Below, one piece after another: positions 12,201 to 27,200 of a DNA stretch of 64,000 nucleotides (positions are counted from its first letter, which is position 1; each line of letters begins with the position of its first letter). Source of the stretch: Molothrus aeneus (lineage: Eukaryota > Chordata > Aves > Passeriformes > Icteridae); contig NC_089648.1 of NCBI RefSeq assembly GCF_037042795.1, forward strand, positions 52,106,201 through 52,170,200. The letters are read 5' to 3'. The position numbers and the translations under genes were made by a program. A model generated the notes under the pieces. It worked only from the letters and a program-made list of their open reading frames with translations, did not search any database and was not told the DNA's origin.

Positions 12201-15200
12201 TGCAACTAACTTGTCACTTTCCTTCACTCGTTCTATTGCTCCCTGTAGAAACCAAATGCAGAAAGGTTAAAAGAGTAGTCAACTTAGGGGTGTTCATAGT
12301 AATCTAAAATGCCACTAGCTACATTTTGAGTTTGCATTCAGTACACATACGTACACAAAATGATTGATCTTGCCTTCTCACATTTTCATCCAAAGTTTGT
12401 TATTTCACTTTATTGATTCCAAGAGTCCTTGCAAAAAGTGACTTCAAACATAGGCATGATCAGACTCATCAGCAAACTGAGTTTGGTACAGGCAGTAATA
12501 CACAAGAATATATACAAAAAGGACAAATGGACCAAGTTTCAAATTACAGATTACCAACGTAACTGACATCCAAAAGCTTGTAGAACCATCTTTGCACATT
12601 TTACAAGAGAAGGCAACACAACACTGTTTTTCAAGAGACTACAACTCAATGCAATGTATAGCCATTGATTCAGGAAAATTCTCGAGTCACATAGATAACG
12701 AGCATAAAAAGATATGCTTCCCCTACACAATGTTTTTGTGCCAAACAACATGCAAGAGAATCTATTTACATATCTCTTGGCAGTAGGCTTATGTTTCAAG
12801 TTTTAAAAATATTTCTTCTCCTTTTTTGGTATTTCCCCCCAGTGATTCTGTGGGATGAAGGACTGCAAATGTCCTGAAAAAAGAATACACATATCTGATA
12901 TGCTTTTCTTTGTTGCTCTTAGAAGTATATTCTTATGTTCTTGTTCTATACATTTAACACTTCAAGTGATCAAAAAAACCCCTAACCTCACATATTTGTG
13001 CACTTGTTTTAATACTTCACAATATTTAGTTTCCTTAAATACATTGCAGCAGACCATAAGGAAAACTCTAAAACAAAACAGAATATCCAAAACTATACAC
13101 TGTGGCTTTTGTATTACAGAGAACAAAATGGTTGGGTTTTGTTGCTGGTATTTTGTTTGGTTTTTTTTCCCCCCCAGAAATGTTAGAGCTTAGCTCTGAT
13201 TTCTGGGTTTTGATATTAAAGAAACTTCAATGCAGTGCATGATTATTTATCACATATCAGCAAGCCAGCCACACAAGTGTCCACAAGTTTTCGTACAATA
13301 CTCATATGGTTTTATTATCAACTATCACATAAGGCTCAAATATTACAAATTTACACTACTGCTATTCACCCCACTGGGAAATGAAGTCAACCTGAAGAAA
13401 ATCATGCTCTACTATGGCAGAAAGTCATGATATTCCTGAGAGAAATTCTAGTTTTCCTTCCCTCTAAGTACTTCTTATTTTAAAAATCAACACACCGGTT
13501 TCACAGAAACTTCCAGTGTTTCAGCAGCAGGGGCCAGGCTGCTGCACAAATGCAAGGTAACATACCACCCCTTTTGCTTGTGTCCCCACTGCCCAGCCCT
13601 TAAAAAGAAAGGCTCATCACATACCTTATGAGCTGCTATGATATCAGGGAAGCAACCAAGAAATCCCTTATATTCATGATTTGTTTCCATCAAAAAGTGA
13701 AGATCTTTCTTTGGCTAATAAACAAAGCATAATCGTAAGTAAAAGTATCTGTGGCAAATTAACATCATAGAAAAGAAACTATGATGCCAAGAAAGGGCAA
13801 AGGGGAAAAAAGGGAAGGAAGCAATCAGGAAAAAAACAAACCAAAATATTAATTGTTTATGCAAGTTTTTCATCTATGAAAAGGGTTTTTTAAAAAAGAT
13901 AAGCTTTTTAGAGTAAGGCACTGAGCATCATTGTGCAGATGCCTCTGTTCTTTTAACACTAGCTCATGAAGTGATGGGGTTTTGCCTTTTCACCCAAGAA
14001 GAGTTTCCAGTGCAGTCTCTCATTACATATACAAATATGTACATGCACAGGTGCATCTCCTTAGGTGTCAAAGTGGAAAGGTGTCTTAAGAAATTTCAGA
14101 CTCAGCCTTGAGATAAAGAGGATCTGCATTTTTGAGACTTTAAGTGTAACATGCTAAGCATCAATGCATGTCTTGAATACCAATCAAGGTTTATTTAGGC
14201 CAGATTTTTACTAAAGCAGGCAACTGCATGTAAAGGCAATGGAGCAGGTTCAGTACATAGGTATTCCCCCACATGGAGCAACAGCAAAATCTGGATCCTG
14301 TAGATATTTGGGGAATGCAGAGGGAAGGCAGAAACTCTGTCCTTTAATCGATTAAATACCATTCTTTTGTATCAGTAATGAAGATAGTTCACAGAAACAA
14401 AAAATGAAGACATTTAAAGACCAATCATTTTAGTATTTAAGAAACCAGAATGTGGGCTTTCTGACCAACAGAAATGCCCTCTCATCACATTCCCCCTGAC
14501 CTGACACAGAGTAGAAAAGAAGATGATAATGCATTTAAAAGTGTTAATAGCAATTTAATTGGTCTATAGCACTATCAGCTGTGTTTTAATCAAAGAGGAA
14601 AAAAGAAAAGTCAGAAGAAATCCAAACAGGTGATATGTTTGTACACACTATGCCATTGCATTGGTAATACTCCTACCTGATCTGCTACAAGACTGGCAAT
14701 TTCTTCATAAGTTTTCCCTGCTTCTGTTATTGCTCCATTGAGATCGGATTCTCCTAGAAGTAAGCATCAGTGTTCAAATTACAGTAGGTCAATTACAACA
14801 AGAAACTTGCCTTGATTCAAGGCAAATTTATAAAATAGTCTATTTACAATAATAAATAGCTAGCCATCCTTTTATAACCAGCAGAAATAAAGAATTTTTT
14901 AAAACATTAAAGGAGGAAAACTAACGATCTTGTAGAAAATTAATGTTCTACCACAGTACTAGCACTACTTACTTCCACATTTAATTATTTTATGCAGTTT
15001 AAATACACAGGTATTCCTCCACATAGGGCAACAGGAAGTCTACCAGGATGGATAGGAAGGAAGAATGAGGAGGGTTACAAAAGATGGACTGACAAAGCTG
15101 ATGTGCTACTACCCCTGAGCTCTCTGACAGTCCTGGACCATAACTATTCAACAGTCAGAGAAGCAAAAGGAGGCTCAAGTAACTTTTTTCCTGGACAACA

Positions 15201-18200
15201 AGACTTCTGATCTTTTAGGGAACTCTTAGACAATATTTTCAAGCTCTGTAAAAATCACTGGTTTTCAGAGTGAGTTTCTAAATTTCATCCTCATATAAAA
15301 CAGATCAAAGGACCCTACAATCTATGCTTAACAATACAAACATCACCATAAATCCTAAGCTAGACAACAGCACAAGCACTTATAACACTGTATTACTAAT
15401 AGGACAGGCTATGTGGGACAAAGATGGAAACAAGCCTTACATTCTTGTATCTTTCATGCAACTTCACCTTCCCATCCACGTTAGCTTGTCCAAAGCATGT
15501 AGTCAACAGTACAGAAAGCAAATTGAGGTAGAGAGTAGAAAGGCGAAGGTATAGTTTGCAGATATCAAACTTTAGTTTAAGAAAAAAAGAGTTTTCTTAT
15601 GCTTTCAGACATGTCTTGATATTAGGCAGTGGTTAGTCTTTTATGAACTTTTTGATTTTATTCTACAGATATTAATCAGTGACTTAATCGAAAAGTACCA
15701 TAGATTTCATTAATGATTAATCTGAGCATTAAAGTATCTTGTTTTACTACAACATATGGTCTAATCTACATTTTAGCATCTCCTTAAGGAAACAAGGTAA
15801 TGACTGAATGTTGCTTCAGTTCTATCAATCGATTCCTACTTTCCATTAGATTGGTTTCATAAAGTCAAAAAGCTGTGAGGCAAAGTGACCAATCCTACGA
15901 ACTAATCAGTCCAGTAACAAAAACACTGCTAAATAAATCATTATTTTTCTCCTATTTGGGCCTGTTAGGATAAAATAAAAATAAAGCCACCAAGACTAAT
16001 TCCCATTGTGAGACTCAAGAGGTACACAATTCATTACATATCTTCACCTTTTTGTAAAACAATAAAAAAAATTGGAAGGTGGTTAATTTTATTATTTCAG
16101 GCTTAAGACTTAAGTATTTTCAGTATTTCAGAATTCTTTTGTCTGCTCTGAAGTAACGTTGAAGTAAGTGCTGCTTAGGCAACTGACTCCTAGATTTTGG
16201 GATAAAACATGGCGTGGCTTCAGAGTCAGAAGCCACATTGGTCTAGATGTTTGCTGTTCATTTTATAATGCCATAAAATATGGTAACTTTCCATATCTGA
16301 CCCAAAAAAAAAAAAAAAAAAAGAGGGAGACTATGTATGTATATTTAAGTTGAACAACAAAATCCTCCCCTTCTGTACTCACTCAAGGGACCTGCGTAGA
16401 TCAGAGCTTCAAAGGATCTAGACAAACCCTCCCAAAACCAATCATCTTTAATTTTTAGCATTCTCAGCTTCTGAACCAATGCAAAGCTGGGAATTGCCTT
16501 CTTAACTCAGTCTGTGAAAGCTGAGTTGGGTCCCAGTGCAAGGATACATCAGGATGTCAGGGGTCCATTAATCAATGGAATCGCAGAAAGCCCCAAATGT
16601 TGCTAACATTTATAACAAAATTATGTTTAGTGTTGAGTACATGTATCCCCAGAAGAAACAGAGGGGGCCTAAAAGCATTGACTGAAGGTAGCTATAAAAA
16701 GAGCATTAAAATGGAATTAATATTCCACAGATCAACCCAACCACAAGGAGAAACAGGTATTTTCATTGATTTACAGTCTTCATACTGTCACAAGGAGATT
16801 AAGAAAGACATAAAACTATGAGGAGCCTTTTGGAGATGTTTAATAGAACATCTCTCAGCAGTTCAACTGCTTGGTAAATGCCAGTGAAAATCATTTCAGA
16901 AGGAATACATCCAGAGATATTGGGAGAACTAATACTCCAAGTCTTGACTGGGACAGACAAATTTTTTTTGTCCAGAAGTATTTTTGTTTTCTTTTCTTTC
17001 AAAGTACATTTCAATATAATTCAGTAGGAAAAATCACAAAATTTGATTTACTAGCAGCAAATGCAGCAAAGCTTTTCTTGATAAGTACACCTCAAACTGA
17101 TAAGTTCAGCACACAAGCAGCTTGGAAAGCAGGATTTGCCTGTTGCTAGCTGACAGGATAGCGAAACTTGTGTGTAACTGCCTAACAGAATTCCTGAGGG
17201 GTGATGTAGGATTAGGAGAGTTTACTACGGTTGAATGGCATACCAGTCATTCACATTTTCTTAATATAGGAGAAGGACTCCTCCAGATTTGGTGCCGCAA
17301 AAGAGAAGCCATGCTATTTAAGGCTGTGTTAACCTTAGAATATCCTGTGACACAGTAGCATAGGCAACACATTGCCAGGCTGCAGGACACTTCCAGGCAT
17401 GTTCTGGTACTGTCCAATATGCATTTTTGGACCAGGATCATGCTTGTAAGTGCACATTCTTGGAACCAACTGGATAGTACATAAGCCCATAGCCAAGTTA
17501 AATCAGAACCTCTCAGTGCGTCCTTAATAGTTTTAAAGGTACCCTTGCCTCTGCAAATACTGGGGACAGATCCCTAACACTCTTGGGCTGACAATAAATA
17601 GATAAGGCTCATTCTGTAGCATGAGAAAAAGAGCTAGAGTCAGATCAACAAGTGTATCTTGGCTGGTGCAGTCTTAAATATTTTAGGCTGGAAATTAGAA
17701 GAGAAGGCAGAAGATATCACTACACAAAAAGCTTTGCAGAGCAAGGCATCACTGATGAAAGTGGTACAGGCAATAGATACATCTCATCCTAACTATGCAA
17801 ATGAACAACTAAACAGTAAATGCAGTACGTCAGAAGTCAGCTACCAGTAGCTAGAAATGTTTCTGTCATCAATTCTGTCATTGCAATCATCAGTGGCCTA
17901 TATGCTTAAACTTTCGGAACACTAGTATTACAAGAAATCTAAAAAACCAACCCAACCAAATAAAAAAAAGCAAAAGATGAAGAGATTCAGCTCCCAACAG
18001 AAACTGAACTGCATGTCCTTAAGCATGGCTGAATGAGCCATTCCTCTTTATTGACAGTCCAGAAAAATCATATATCATACTCAGCTTAGCTACTATTTCT
18101 TCATTGGAAGCAATGTGTCCTCTTTTATACACAGACACCTGGAAAACTGTGCCCTGTCAGTTTAAATCTAGGTGCTTACATCTCTTGCAGAGACTCTGCT

Positions 18201-21200
18201 TAATCCATAGACCTATACCTGATGGAATGATCAGGTGAATCCATATATGAGCAGCAGGCAGGACAGAGTGAGAGAAGAAGTGATGAAGCCATTTAAAGCC
18301 ACATCTACATTTTACTTGCTCTCTCTTCTTGGGAACTCAAATTAAAATGCAAAGAATCCCATATATTATTAATTTGGAAATAATACAAGGGTACAAGTTA
18401 TTGAAAAGAGCAAAACATGGAATCAAGGCAAAGGCATCTGTAGGAAGGGTACTTTTCTCAACAAGATAGAGGTGCAACCAGCTATGACTGGGCAAAAAGC
18501 AAAGACAGACATGCTTTCCTTGTTCCCAAACTATCATGGGATCAATTTTTTTCATACCAATCAAAGATGCTGGAAATCAAATCAAAGCTTTCCTTTCTAA
18601 GGCTGATCTGCAATTTTGTAACTAGCTTTATAACATACAGTTTTCCCTTTACCCTGCAAAAGAACGTGCTAGAACCCAAGCAATTTTCAGTTCTTTCTCA
18701 AGACTTCTTGCTAAGGATTTTATCCAGGCAGGATTTACAGTTTTCTAACCCATGCTAAGAATACATAACCATGCAAATCCCCTATTTCATTCTCACATCC
18801 AAAAGTGACTTTTAAGCAATATGCTATGCTCAATTCTAACTAAGCAGTCATCCTGTTGCAGTACAGGACACAGATGAGAAAAAGCTATGGGGACAATGCC
18901 TGTTTCCAATACTTCCAGCAGCAGAGAATCTGTGTTTCAGAAGGTTGCATTTTAGTACATCATTTATGGGGCAAAATGTTTTAAGATTATAAAGCAAGAT
19001 ATAGATGAGTAGTCAGAGTAAGTACTGGTCAATTAAAATTTCTAAGACTGTTTCTAAGGAAACATTTCAGGAATCTTCTATGCTATAGCATTTAAGGTTT
19101 TAGAACACAGTAATTTTGCTATCAAGTATAAAAAGAAAAAAAACCAAAACCTCAAACACCTTTGAAAGGAGAATCTCAGGGAAAACTGACTCAACAGGCA
19201 CCCTCTATCTATGAGGAAATATTTTCCAGTTGTCTGGAAAACATCAATAGAGCTTAACATTTTAAATTTGGTCTAAAGATGACATTTTAGGAAAACTTTG
19301 AGCAATTGATGCCCTCCTTTTCCCTCCCTCATACCTAACACGACAGGCTCTTTTTTAGGGCTCTTGAAGGAGAAGCAAAGGTGGAGGACAAGAAAAGGCT
19401 ACAGTAGCCAACCCTACAGAAAAGGCTACAGTAGCCAGCCCACATAATGGATTATAAAATATTGTAGTAAGTCTTCCATCAATGTGTGGAGTTGTTGTAT
19501 CATGAAGTCACACAATAGTTCTGTGACAGCTGTTTTCATTTTTCTCTCCTTTCCCTTGATAGCACAAAAATGCTCCAGCATGTTTGGTCAGTTAGGTCAG
19601 TGACCAGATTATATATTAAGAGATCAAACTAAACTCTTCCACCACCACCAACCCACCACAAGATTATACAGTGAGAGAAGACAAGACTGCAGACTAGAAC
19701 ATAAAAACCCCATAACATACAAAAAAGAAAGGTTTTAGAATTTTTTCCAGAACCCTGTTTGACATCTAAACCTCAAAGAAGAAAGCATTAAGATCTTCAG
19801 AAAAAGAAATGTAATATGATGTAATTAAATACCTCTTTTTAAGCAAAGTACAAATGAAGCTATAGAAGTACCTTGGTATCCACTAGTGCTGAAGACCAGT
19901 GCCAGGCTCTGCAATGCTTTTCCTATCTTCTGGTATTCCTTGGGTAGTGCTGAAAGTGGGAAAAGGATGAGGAAAAGAGGGGAAACAAAAGCAAAAAACT
20001 GACATGGGTAAGTGAGACTAAATCTGCAGCATTTCCAAAACTTGATGAAGCAGATGTCAAAACCAACTACGTTTTACATTTTCTCTAGTGACACATTTAC
20101 AATCCTATTCTTTACCCCCTCCCCTGCTACACATGCTCCAAAACTGGATAAAGCAATTGCAATCTGGATTCTTGAAAGGTACAAACAGTTGGGGAAACAA
20201 TGTGTGAATGCTATTTAAAAAAAAAATGAAATCTCATTGCATTTCTAGCTCAATCCTCCTATGCATACAGTGAGATTTTTCCCCCCTCCCCCTCATGGGG
20301 GAAGAAGAGGGGGAACTGCTCCAGTGTGATATCAAGAATAGGTCTCATTAATATTTTAAGAGAGGAGATTGTTATACAGACCCATAATACCTAAACTCTC
20401 CACAAATAATGAATTTTATATTTAAAGGCACTAAAACCAAGATTATCTAGATATAAAAATTATGCAAGTATCTGAATAATAAAATTGTTTTTTACAATCT
20501 ATTTATTGAACATGCATGCATAAATTACTCCATCACAATTACATCAATCAGCTGTGATTTATGAGTGCATTCATTATTAACACTTTGAACAACACCACTC
20601 CAGAGGCCTAAAAAGCAATCTGAAAAGCAAAAGCAATTTTTATATGCTGCCTATGCTAGCAGAAAAACACCCCAAGTAGGTATGAGTTTTATCAAATATT
20701 TGTATTTAGGGGGTACACAGCTCAGGCAATATAGAAGGTTTTTAGCTGTTCTAGCATCCCACAGTATCTGATTTTTACAGAAGAACACCTTTGTGTAGTA
20801 TAAAAATCTACCACAAACCCCCCAAACCAACCTCCCACCCCAACTGCCTAATTTTATTGATTCTCTTTGATCAAGCTCTTCTCCAGAAGTCAGACTATTT
20901 ACGATAACCGGTCTGTCTTACACTATGAGTACAATTTAGAGTACTAGAGTTCTGCTATCAGCCATTACACTGATACTAAAGTTTTCCAGTGGAAACTTTA
21001 GTGAAGAACCTTTGGTTTATTTTCACATGTATTTAAGAAGTTTCCACTGTCAGTTATTTCAAATCTCACTGAATGGATGGCATGTAAGTATTGCTCAGGA
21101 AGTGCCAAAAATATTTCTGATTAACAGTCAAGTCTAGAGCTGACAGGGAACTTAAAACCTAAGAGACTACTAAAATTTTGCATGTTCCAGTTCACCAGTC

Positions 21201-24200
21201 TTTTTTTTTTTTTTTTATTCAGTATGAATGTCTGGAAAATTAAAAGTTAAAAAAAAACCTTAAAATTTTAAGATTTTAAAAAAAACACAATCACAACTGT
21301 GTTGCTGCATGTATGCTAACTAATTAATAGTTCTAAGTATTAGAAAAGTCATTCAGTATCATAAAGCACTAGTGTTGTAAGTTCAGGAAGACTTTGGCAG
21401 TTAAAAAAATACTGCATTTCTAGTGTAAGCACAAGTCACAGCCAGCCCTTGGTTTGATCATTGCTTCTGTACCTGGAAAGCAATGCTGTTTTCCTAGTCT
21501 CATCTGAGGAACCTTATTCCTTCCCCTGTTCTCCACTTTCCCCTCAGTATAATTTGCTAGTGAAGCAAGATCTGTACCATGTTAGAGCTCTGTCATGTGT
21601 TAGACTATTTTTGTCCAGCAGGAGGGTCAGTGGTGTGTAAAAGGAAACCCTTTCTTCAAAGTTGAGAAATGTGAATAATTTAAAGTTAACATCCTATAGA
21701 TACTAAAGTCTAATGTAATCACTTCCATGAGAGATGGAACTTCTACACTTCTCATCCTCTCTGGTCAGCCCCAAATGTTTAGCTGTAGTGTTTGATTAGT
21801 AAGAGGCAAAAACATAACTCAGGAGATATACTTCAAGTTCTGGGGACAATGTTTTGGGGTTTTTTTGTGGGAGTTTAAAGGAGTATAAAAAAAAATTAAG
21901 GTGATTAAAGGAGATTTATGTGATAGGTCTCTGGTTGCCAGACACTACAGCCTGCCCTGAAGTTTCTTATTATGATCCTCAGCTGTAGTACCTGCTTCCT
22001 TTCAATAGCTGCCTTGTGGTGGCCACAAACACTGAACACTGCTGTGGACTAGGAAATTAGAGCCCAGGCAGAGTCATAGGGACTTGGTGTGAAGTTCTGC
22101 AACCCTAAATATCTGTGGGAAGGAAGAGACAAGATAGGAAAAATAAAGAATTGGGCTAAAGATTAAGTTAGAATCAAGTTGGTTTTTCTTTTCTTTTTCT
22201 CTTAAACTCATTTCATCTTTAAATCACTCCTCCTAGCATGCAAGGATCCTAAATAAGGGGTTAATAAAATGCAATTATTTGAAAATATGATTTCATCAAA
22301 TAAACAAGTCTATTTTGCCCATGTCACCAAAATTCAAATAAATGACCAATATATGAGAACAGGTCCAACAAGGGCTTAGCTGCATTACTAGAATTATTTA
22401 CCTTTAAGTATTTTTAAACCTATGGGCAGGGAACAGATATTTCTGAGATAAAGAAAAAAACCCCACACAACCCAACAAAAAGCCCCACATCAAACATACT
22501 AACAAAAAACTTACCCAATTTATACTCTTAGACTGAAAATAGCCAGAATGCCATACAACTCCCATGTTAATTTAGGCGTTTCTTTAAAGATGTGTCTTGA
22601 ATTATACACATTAAAAAAAGAAGAGAGAAAAGCACCACAGAAATGAGTGCTGAGTTCAGAAGGACACTTACGCCCTGTACACCTCTTCCAGTGCTCTTGT
22701 CCCACTGTCAGCAGCTCTTTAACTCCATCATCCATGGCTTTGGTGAACCTACCCACTGCATCACACTTCTGTTCTCTGTGGCATTTTGAAAAAGCAAAAC
22801 CAAAAAACTGTTTAATATATGCATAATACTAACTTTAAACACAATACTGAAATGTTAAGCAATGTCAACTCTGTCTCAAAAAATATCAGAGACATAAACC
22901 AATTCCTTGAAATTTCTGCCATTTCACTGAATTCAGAATTCTCCTCTTTAAATATGGACATTATTTGTTCCATCTTTCCTCCTCTGTTAGACTTGTAGAC
23001 ACATGGCACTGGACTAGCACTCTTATTACAATGTAATAGAAGTAGTGAAATTCATACAACAATGAAAAAATAAAAAGAAAATAACTGTATCAGATATTTT
23101 GATGGAAGTCTAACATAGGTGAATGGAAAGTAATATAGCAATTCTCCTAGGGAAATATATAGGCATACTTTCATATTATATTGTCAATATCATTGTGCTG
23201 AGTTGCATTATAGGGAGCAAAAACCCAGAATTCTGAATTAGTATGTGCCTTTGTCCTCCTCTTTAAGCATGTTTGCATGCAGCTATCAGAGTTTTCCATT
23301 ATCACAGCACTGCATACACAGCAGTGATTTGTGAACTCTACAAAAGAAAACTAAATGTGTATTTTATAATTTATTTAAACTGCATCTGATCTTTCAAATG
23401 CTCTCAGCCAAAGCCTGCATGAGACAGCTGTAACAGCAAGGGGACAATGAGTGACTCCCCAGAGCCAGGGCAGCAGCTCCAGATGTGGCCCAAGAACCTA
23501 GAGGTTCCCACTTCCCCACCAGCACTTCCTTCCTCAGCTGGAAACCATACACACACAGTTATGTGCACAAAACCAGCACCAGGGCTTTCTAAGAGGCTCT
23601 TGCCTTACTCCCCTTACCTCAGGGACAAAACATCCTTTAATTTTCTAAACTTCATACTTTGTGGTCTCAAGATCACTGAAAATGCTCATGAACCTGTGCA
23701 GGACTCTTAATATAGTAGCAAAATTATTCAGTAAAGAACATCTTCACACTGAAGAAACTAACAGTTATTGAACAAGCTGGTTTGCCCACTTTGTAAGTGG
23801 AGTAATGGCTTTCAAGATTCACACACTTTTAAAAGCATTCCCATGCACTAGAACATGTGGACATCTGAGATGTTACAGCCACCTCTGTAACTGCTTGGAA
23901 ACAGGTCCCCCAGCACTACTCCAGGCTGCCAGCCCCTGGTGAGCATTCTCCTCAGGCTGGTGTGCCCTCCCTGCTTGGGCACAAACTGTTTAGCTGACCA
24001 CATGCTGGGCACTCTCTGCCAGGGATGTGTATGTAGCACATTCCCTCTCCTGCACCCTGGGTACAAAATCCTCCCTCTCATTCACCCCTTCAGCTTTTAC
24101 ACCACTGGCATATACAGAAACCACATCACTAAAGCAAAGTAGTCAAGGTTGAAATCCCCATGGATGAAGTGTAAGTGACCTAAAAATGTGCACGTTTTTC

Positions 24201-27200
24201 TGCTGGTACAGAACTGCTACCACACAGCCACTGTATCCACTCAATATGCACTGCATTCCCTGCATAAAGCCTGTATTGGGTGCAGATACACTGCTTTGCT
24301 ACTAAAAAGACTTCTGTCCAGTTTATCCACACACACAAAACATTATCCAGGTTTCTGTGTTCCAGAACAGTAAGAAAAGCATGTCATACATGCTACATCT
24401 TCTAAGAGAAAAATTATTAAGTCTAAAGGAGTGAAATAAAGGCTGCATAGTAAATCCAGTCTTTAACTCTGTGAAACCCAAAGGTTTATCACCTACAGAA
24501 TATACATTAAGAAGTGCATGTATATGTAATATACACATATATAAAAGACATATATCCATTTACAGTTCCAGAATGAAATTTGATAACTTAAATCACTTTT
24601 CATTTTTAATAGCTTTCCATGGGTTACAGATATTCAAATCATACTGTGTGTACATTACATACAACTATTTTACAGAAACATTGTTCTGCTTATTGGTCCA
24701 TCTACAATTATCCTAAGCTACTTGGTTAAGTTTAGCATGTTTTGGAACTGTTGAAAGATTAAAGTTCAAGCCACACTTCCACAGCAAAATAAAACATAAC
24801 TCCATAGGATCTCACAGAACTCTATCCCATCAACTAATTTTACATAAATTGTTTTAGGATTAGCATTCAGCCACTGAAGGCAAAAAGACATCACAGAGAG
24901 TTCACCAAGTATTGGAGGGGTTGATATGAAAATCTCATTATTTAAACAAATTTTCAGCTCTGCCTTGATGAATACCTCCTCAAGTCCATGAATATACATG
25001 CACACTTAGTATCTGAGTTTTGGATTATCTCAGCATCTGTTGTATACCCAGATGCATATGCCCATACAAAAAAAAAAAAAAAATCACCTTACATTTCTAC
25101 CATGTCCAAGTCAGGAGCTTCTGGTTCCATTGTAGAAAAGATCATGACTCCTACAGTTTCATCTTTTTCTGCCTTCCTCTTTCCAGTCTTCCACTCCTTA
25201 AAAAGAAAGAAAAAAAAATAGAAAAGAGACACAAAGTTTGACCAACACTCATCCTTTTTTAAAGGCACGTGCTTAAGGAGTGAATTAAATGTTTAGGAGA
25301 GCTGTTAATCAACAGACCACCCCTGAATTAAAACCTTTCATTAAGAAGTGAAATCTTCAGAGGAGCCAAGGCTTTTTACAGTTTCCCAAAGTTCTCCCCC
25401 TCCTCCTTTGTGCACTTTGTTATCTAAATTCTAGGGTCAACAGACCCTTCTTGTTTATTACTGAGATACAGTGTAAGAACAATGACATTCAGCTGTCTCC
25501 ACACATAGGTTAAGTCTCATATCAGAAGCTGCTCAAGAAGATCAGGAAACTATTATGCAATTATCATACTAAGTTCTTAGTGGTTAAAAATTCCCTATGT
25601 ATTGCAACATCTGTTCTGTTTATACATCTATAAATAAGAAACTAAGAAGTGCTGACTAGCTGGCAGAATTATACAACTCCCCACTAACCATCCAACTAGC
25701 ATTTCACCAGGACTAGTATTTACTATGTTATTAAGCCTCTACTTACAGGATCACAGAATAATTCTGGTTAGAAGTATGTTGGTAGTTCAACCTCTGACTC
25801 AAAACTGGTCATCTGTGACCTCAGTCACAGGGGACTTGAACCTTGCAAATTTTTAAGACCAGACTGGATAATTTACTTTTTCAGCAAATTCTATGTGTAT
25901 TTAGAAGTATGATTATTTTGAAGAGAAAGCAGCAGGGTGTTTCTGTTTATTTCCTAATTAGTAACAGAGCTGGAGCTCAATCATGAAGAAACTATTATTT
26001 ACTGAAGGTTTACTTACTTTATTTATCATTTACTGAAGATATTAAAATCTCTTTTTAAAAAAGCATAATAAAGTGTGTGTATGTGTGTGTGAATAAAAAA
26101 TGGCTGGTTATATCAGGTAAGGCTGCAACATAGTGCTTTTTTACAGTGAGAAACTGTGGTTTTGAGGGATAGGGATGGGGCAGGGGGCTGTTTTTAAATA
26201 TAATACAGGCACAACCTAGATCTGCTATAAAGTAGCTTTTGTTAGCAGAGCAGCACCACTCAGAGGATCACAGTGATTACTAAATCCAGCAGAGACACAG
26301 CAGGGCAACAGCCAAAGGAGTTTTATATATCTTCCTATTCTGCTGGAGGATACAAACTGTGCCTTGAAAGACTGGCAACAAAGTTACTTTTTGAAGAGCA
26401 CAGCTATATGGGAATGGTGTGTGGCATTTCACAGGAGCAATTTTATGCCTTGTTTTGATCGATCAGCTGAGTTAGGAATCCCAGCAGTTTCCAGCCCATC
26501 ACTACTGCCCACAGTGAGGCAGCCACAGAGCCAAACTCTTGGTTTGAAGGGAAGTGTGGGGGGACAGCAATTCCTCAATCTCAGTCTGTGTGAGAACTTT
26601 ATTTCATTTCCTACCTTCTCATCTCGGAAATTGAGAAATTGCTGGAAAACTTCACTTTCTGAGACAACAGGATGGCGACACATTCTCGTCATCCAAGCCT
26701 GCAGCCTCTCCATGCGCATTTTGATAAATTCTTCTTCAAAGCGTCCTGTTAGACATTGAACAATAATTGCTACATTTACAGGCTAGCACCTTCAAATTCC
26801 TTTTTTAAATTTAAATTGAAACAACCTGTAATTCGTCTGGTGAGTTATTAACAATTTAATGACTCTGAACTTAAAAGAATCACAGAATCCTGAGTTGGAA
26901 TGGAGTCACAGGAATCATTGAGTCCAACTCATAAAAAAATGGCCCATTATGCTAACAAACAAAAAGAACCTTAAATTGATTGATTTTAAATATTGATTAC
27001 TGATCAAGAGTTCTGATCCTTTTTAAGATAGCCACAAAATATTAAAAAAACCTGATACCCACCCACAATTCAACTACATTTTAAAAAAACCCCAAAAAAC
27101 TAACAAGCTTTTGGACAGAAAAACTAGGTATTCAGATGACCCAAGAGAAAAGCCAGGTAAAGGCTTGAAATGAAGGTATTCTTCTGGTACAGTTTAGTAA

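Larger units (their letters stand above)
14754..19871 (-). other. SNX9: SNX9 intron 13
   Basis: 5.1-kb intron. It contains a 19-base A run at 16304-16322 and a two-copy 27-bp tandem duplication at 19391-19444. No gene or CR1 fragment was recognised. Confidence 0.85.
19950..22671 (-). other. SNX9: SNX9 intron 12
   Basis: 2.7-kb intron with a 16-base T run at 21201-21216, a C-rich stretch near 20281-20292 and a short inverted repeat at 20975-21002. No gene recognised. Confidence 0.85.
25197..26614 (-). other. SNX9: SNX9 intron 10
   Basis: 1.4-kb intron with a degenerate CR1 tail near 25748-25860 and a GT-rich simple repeat at 26073-26091. Confidence 0.85.

Noticed and set aside
14750..14757. 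TAGGAG read as a tandem acceptor at exon 14
   Set aside because: GAG is a poor acceptor and its use would delete a conserved glycine.
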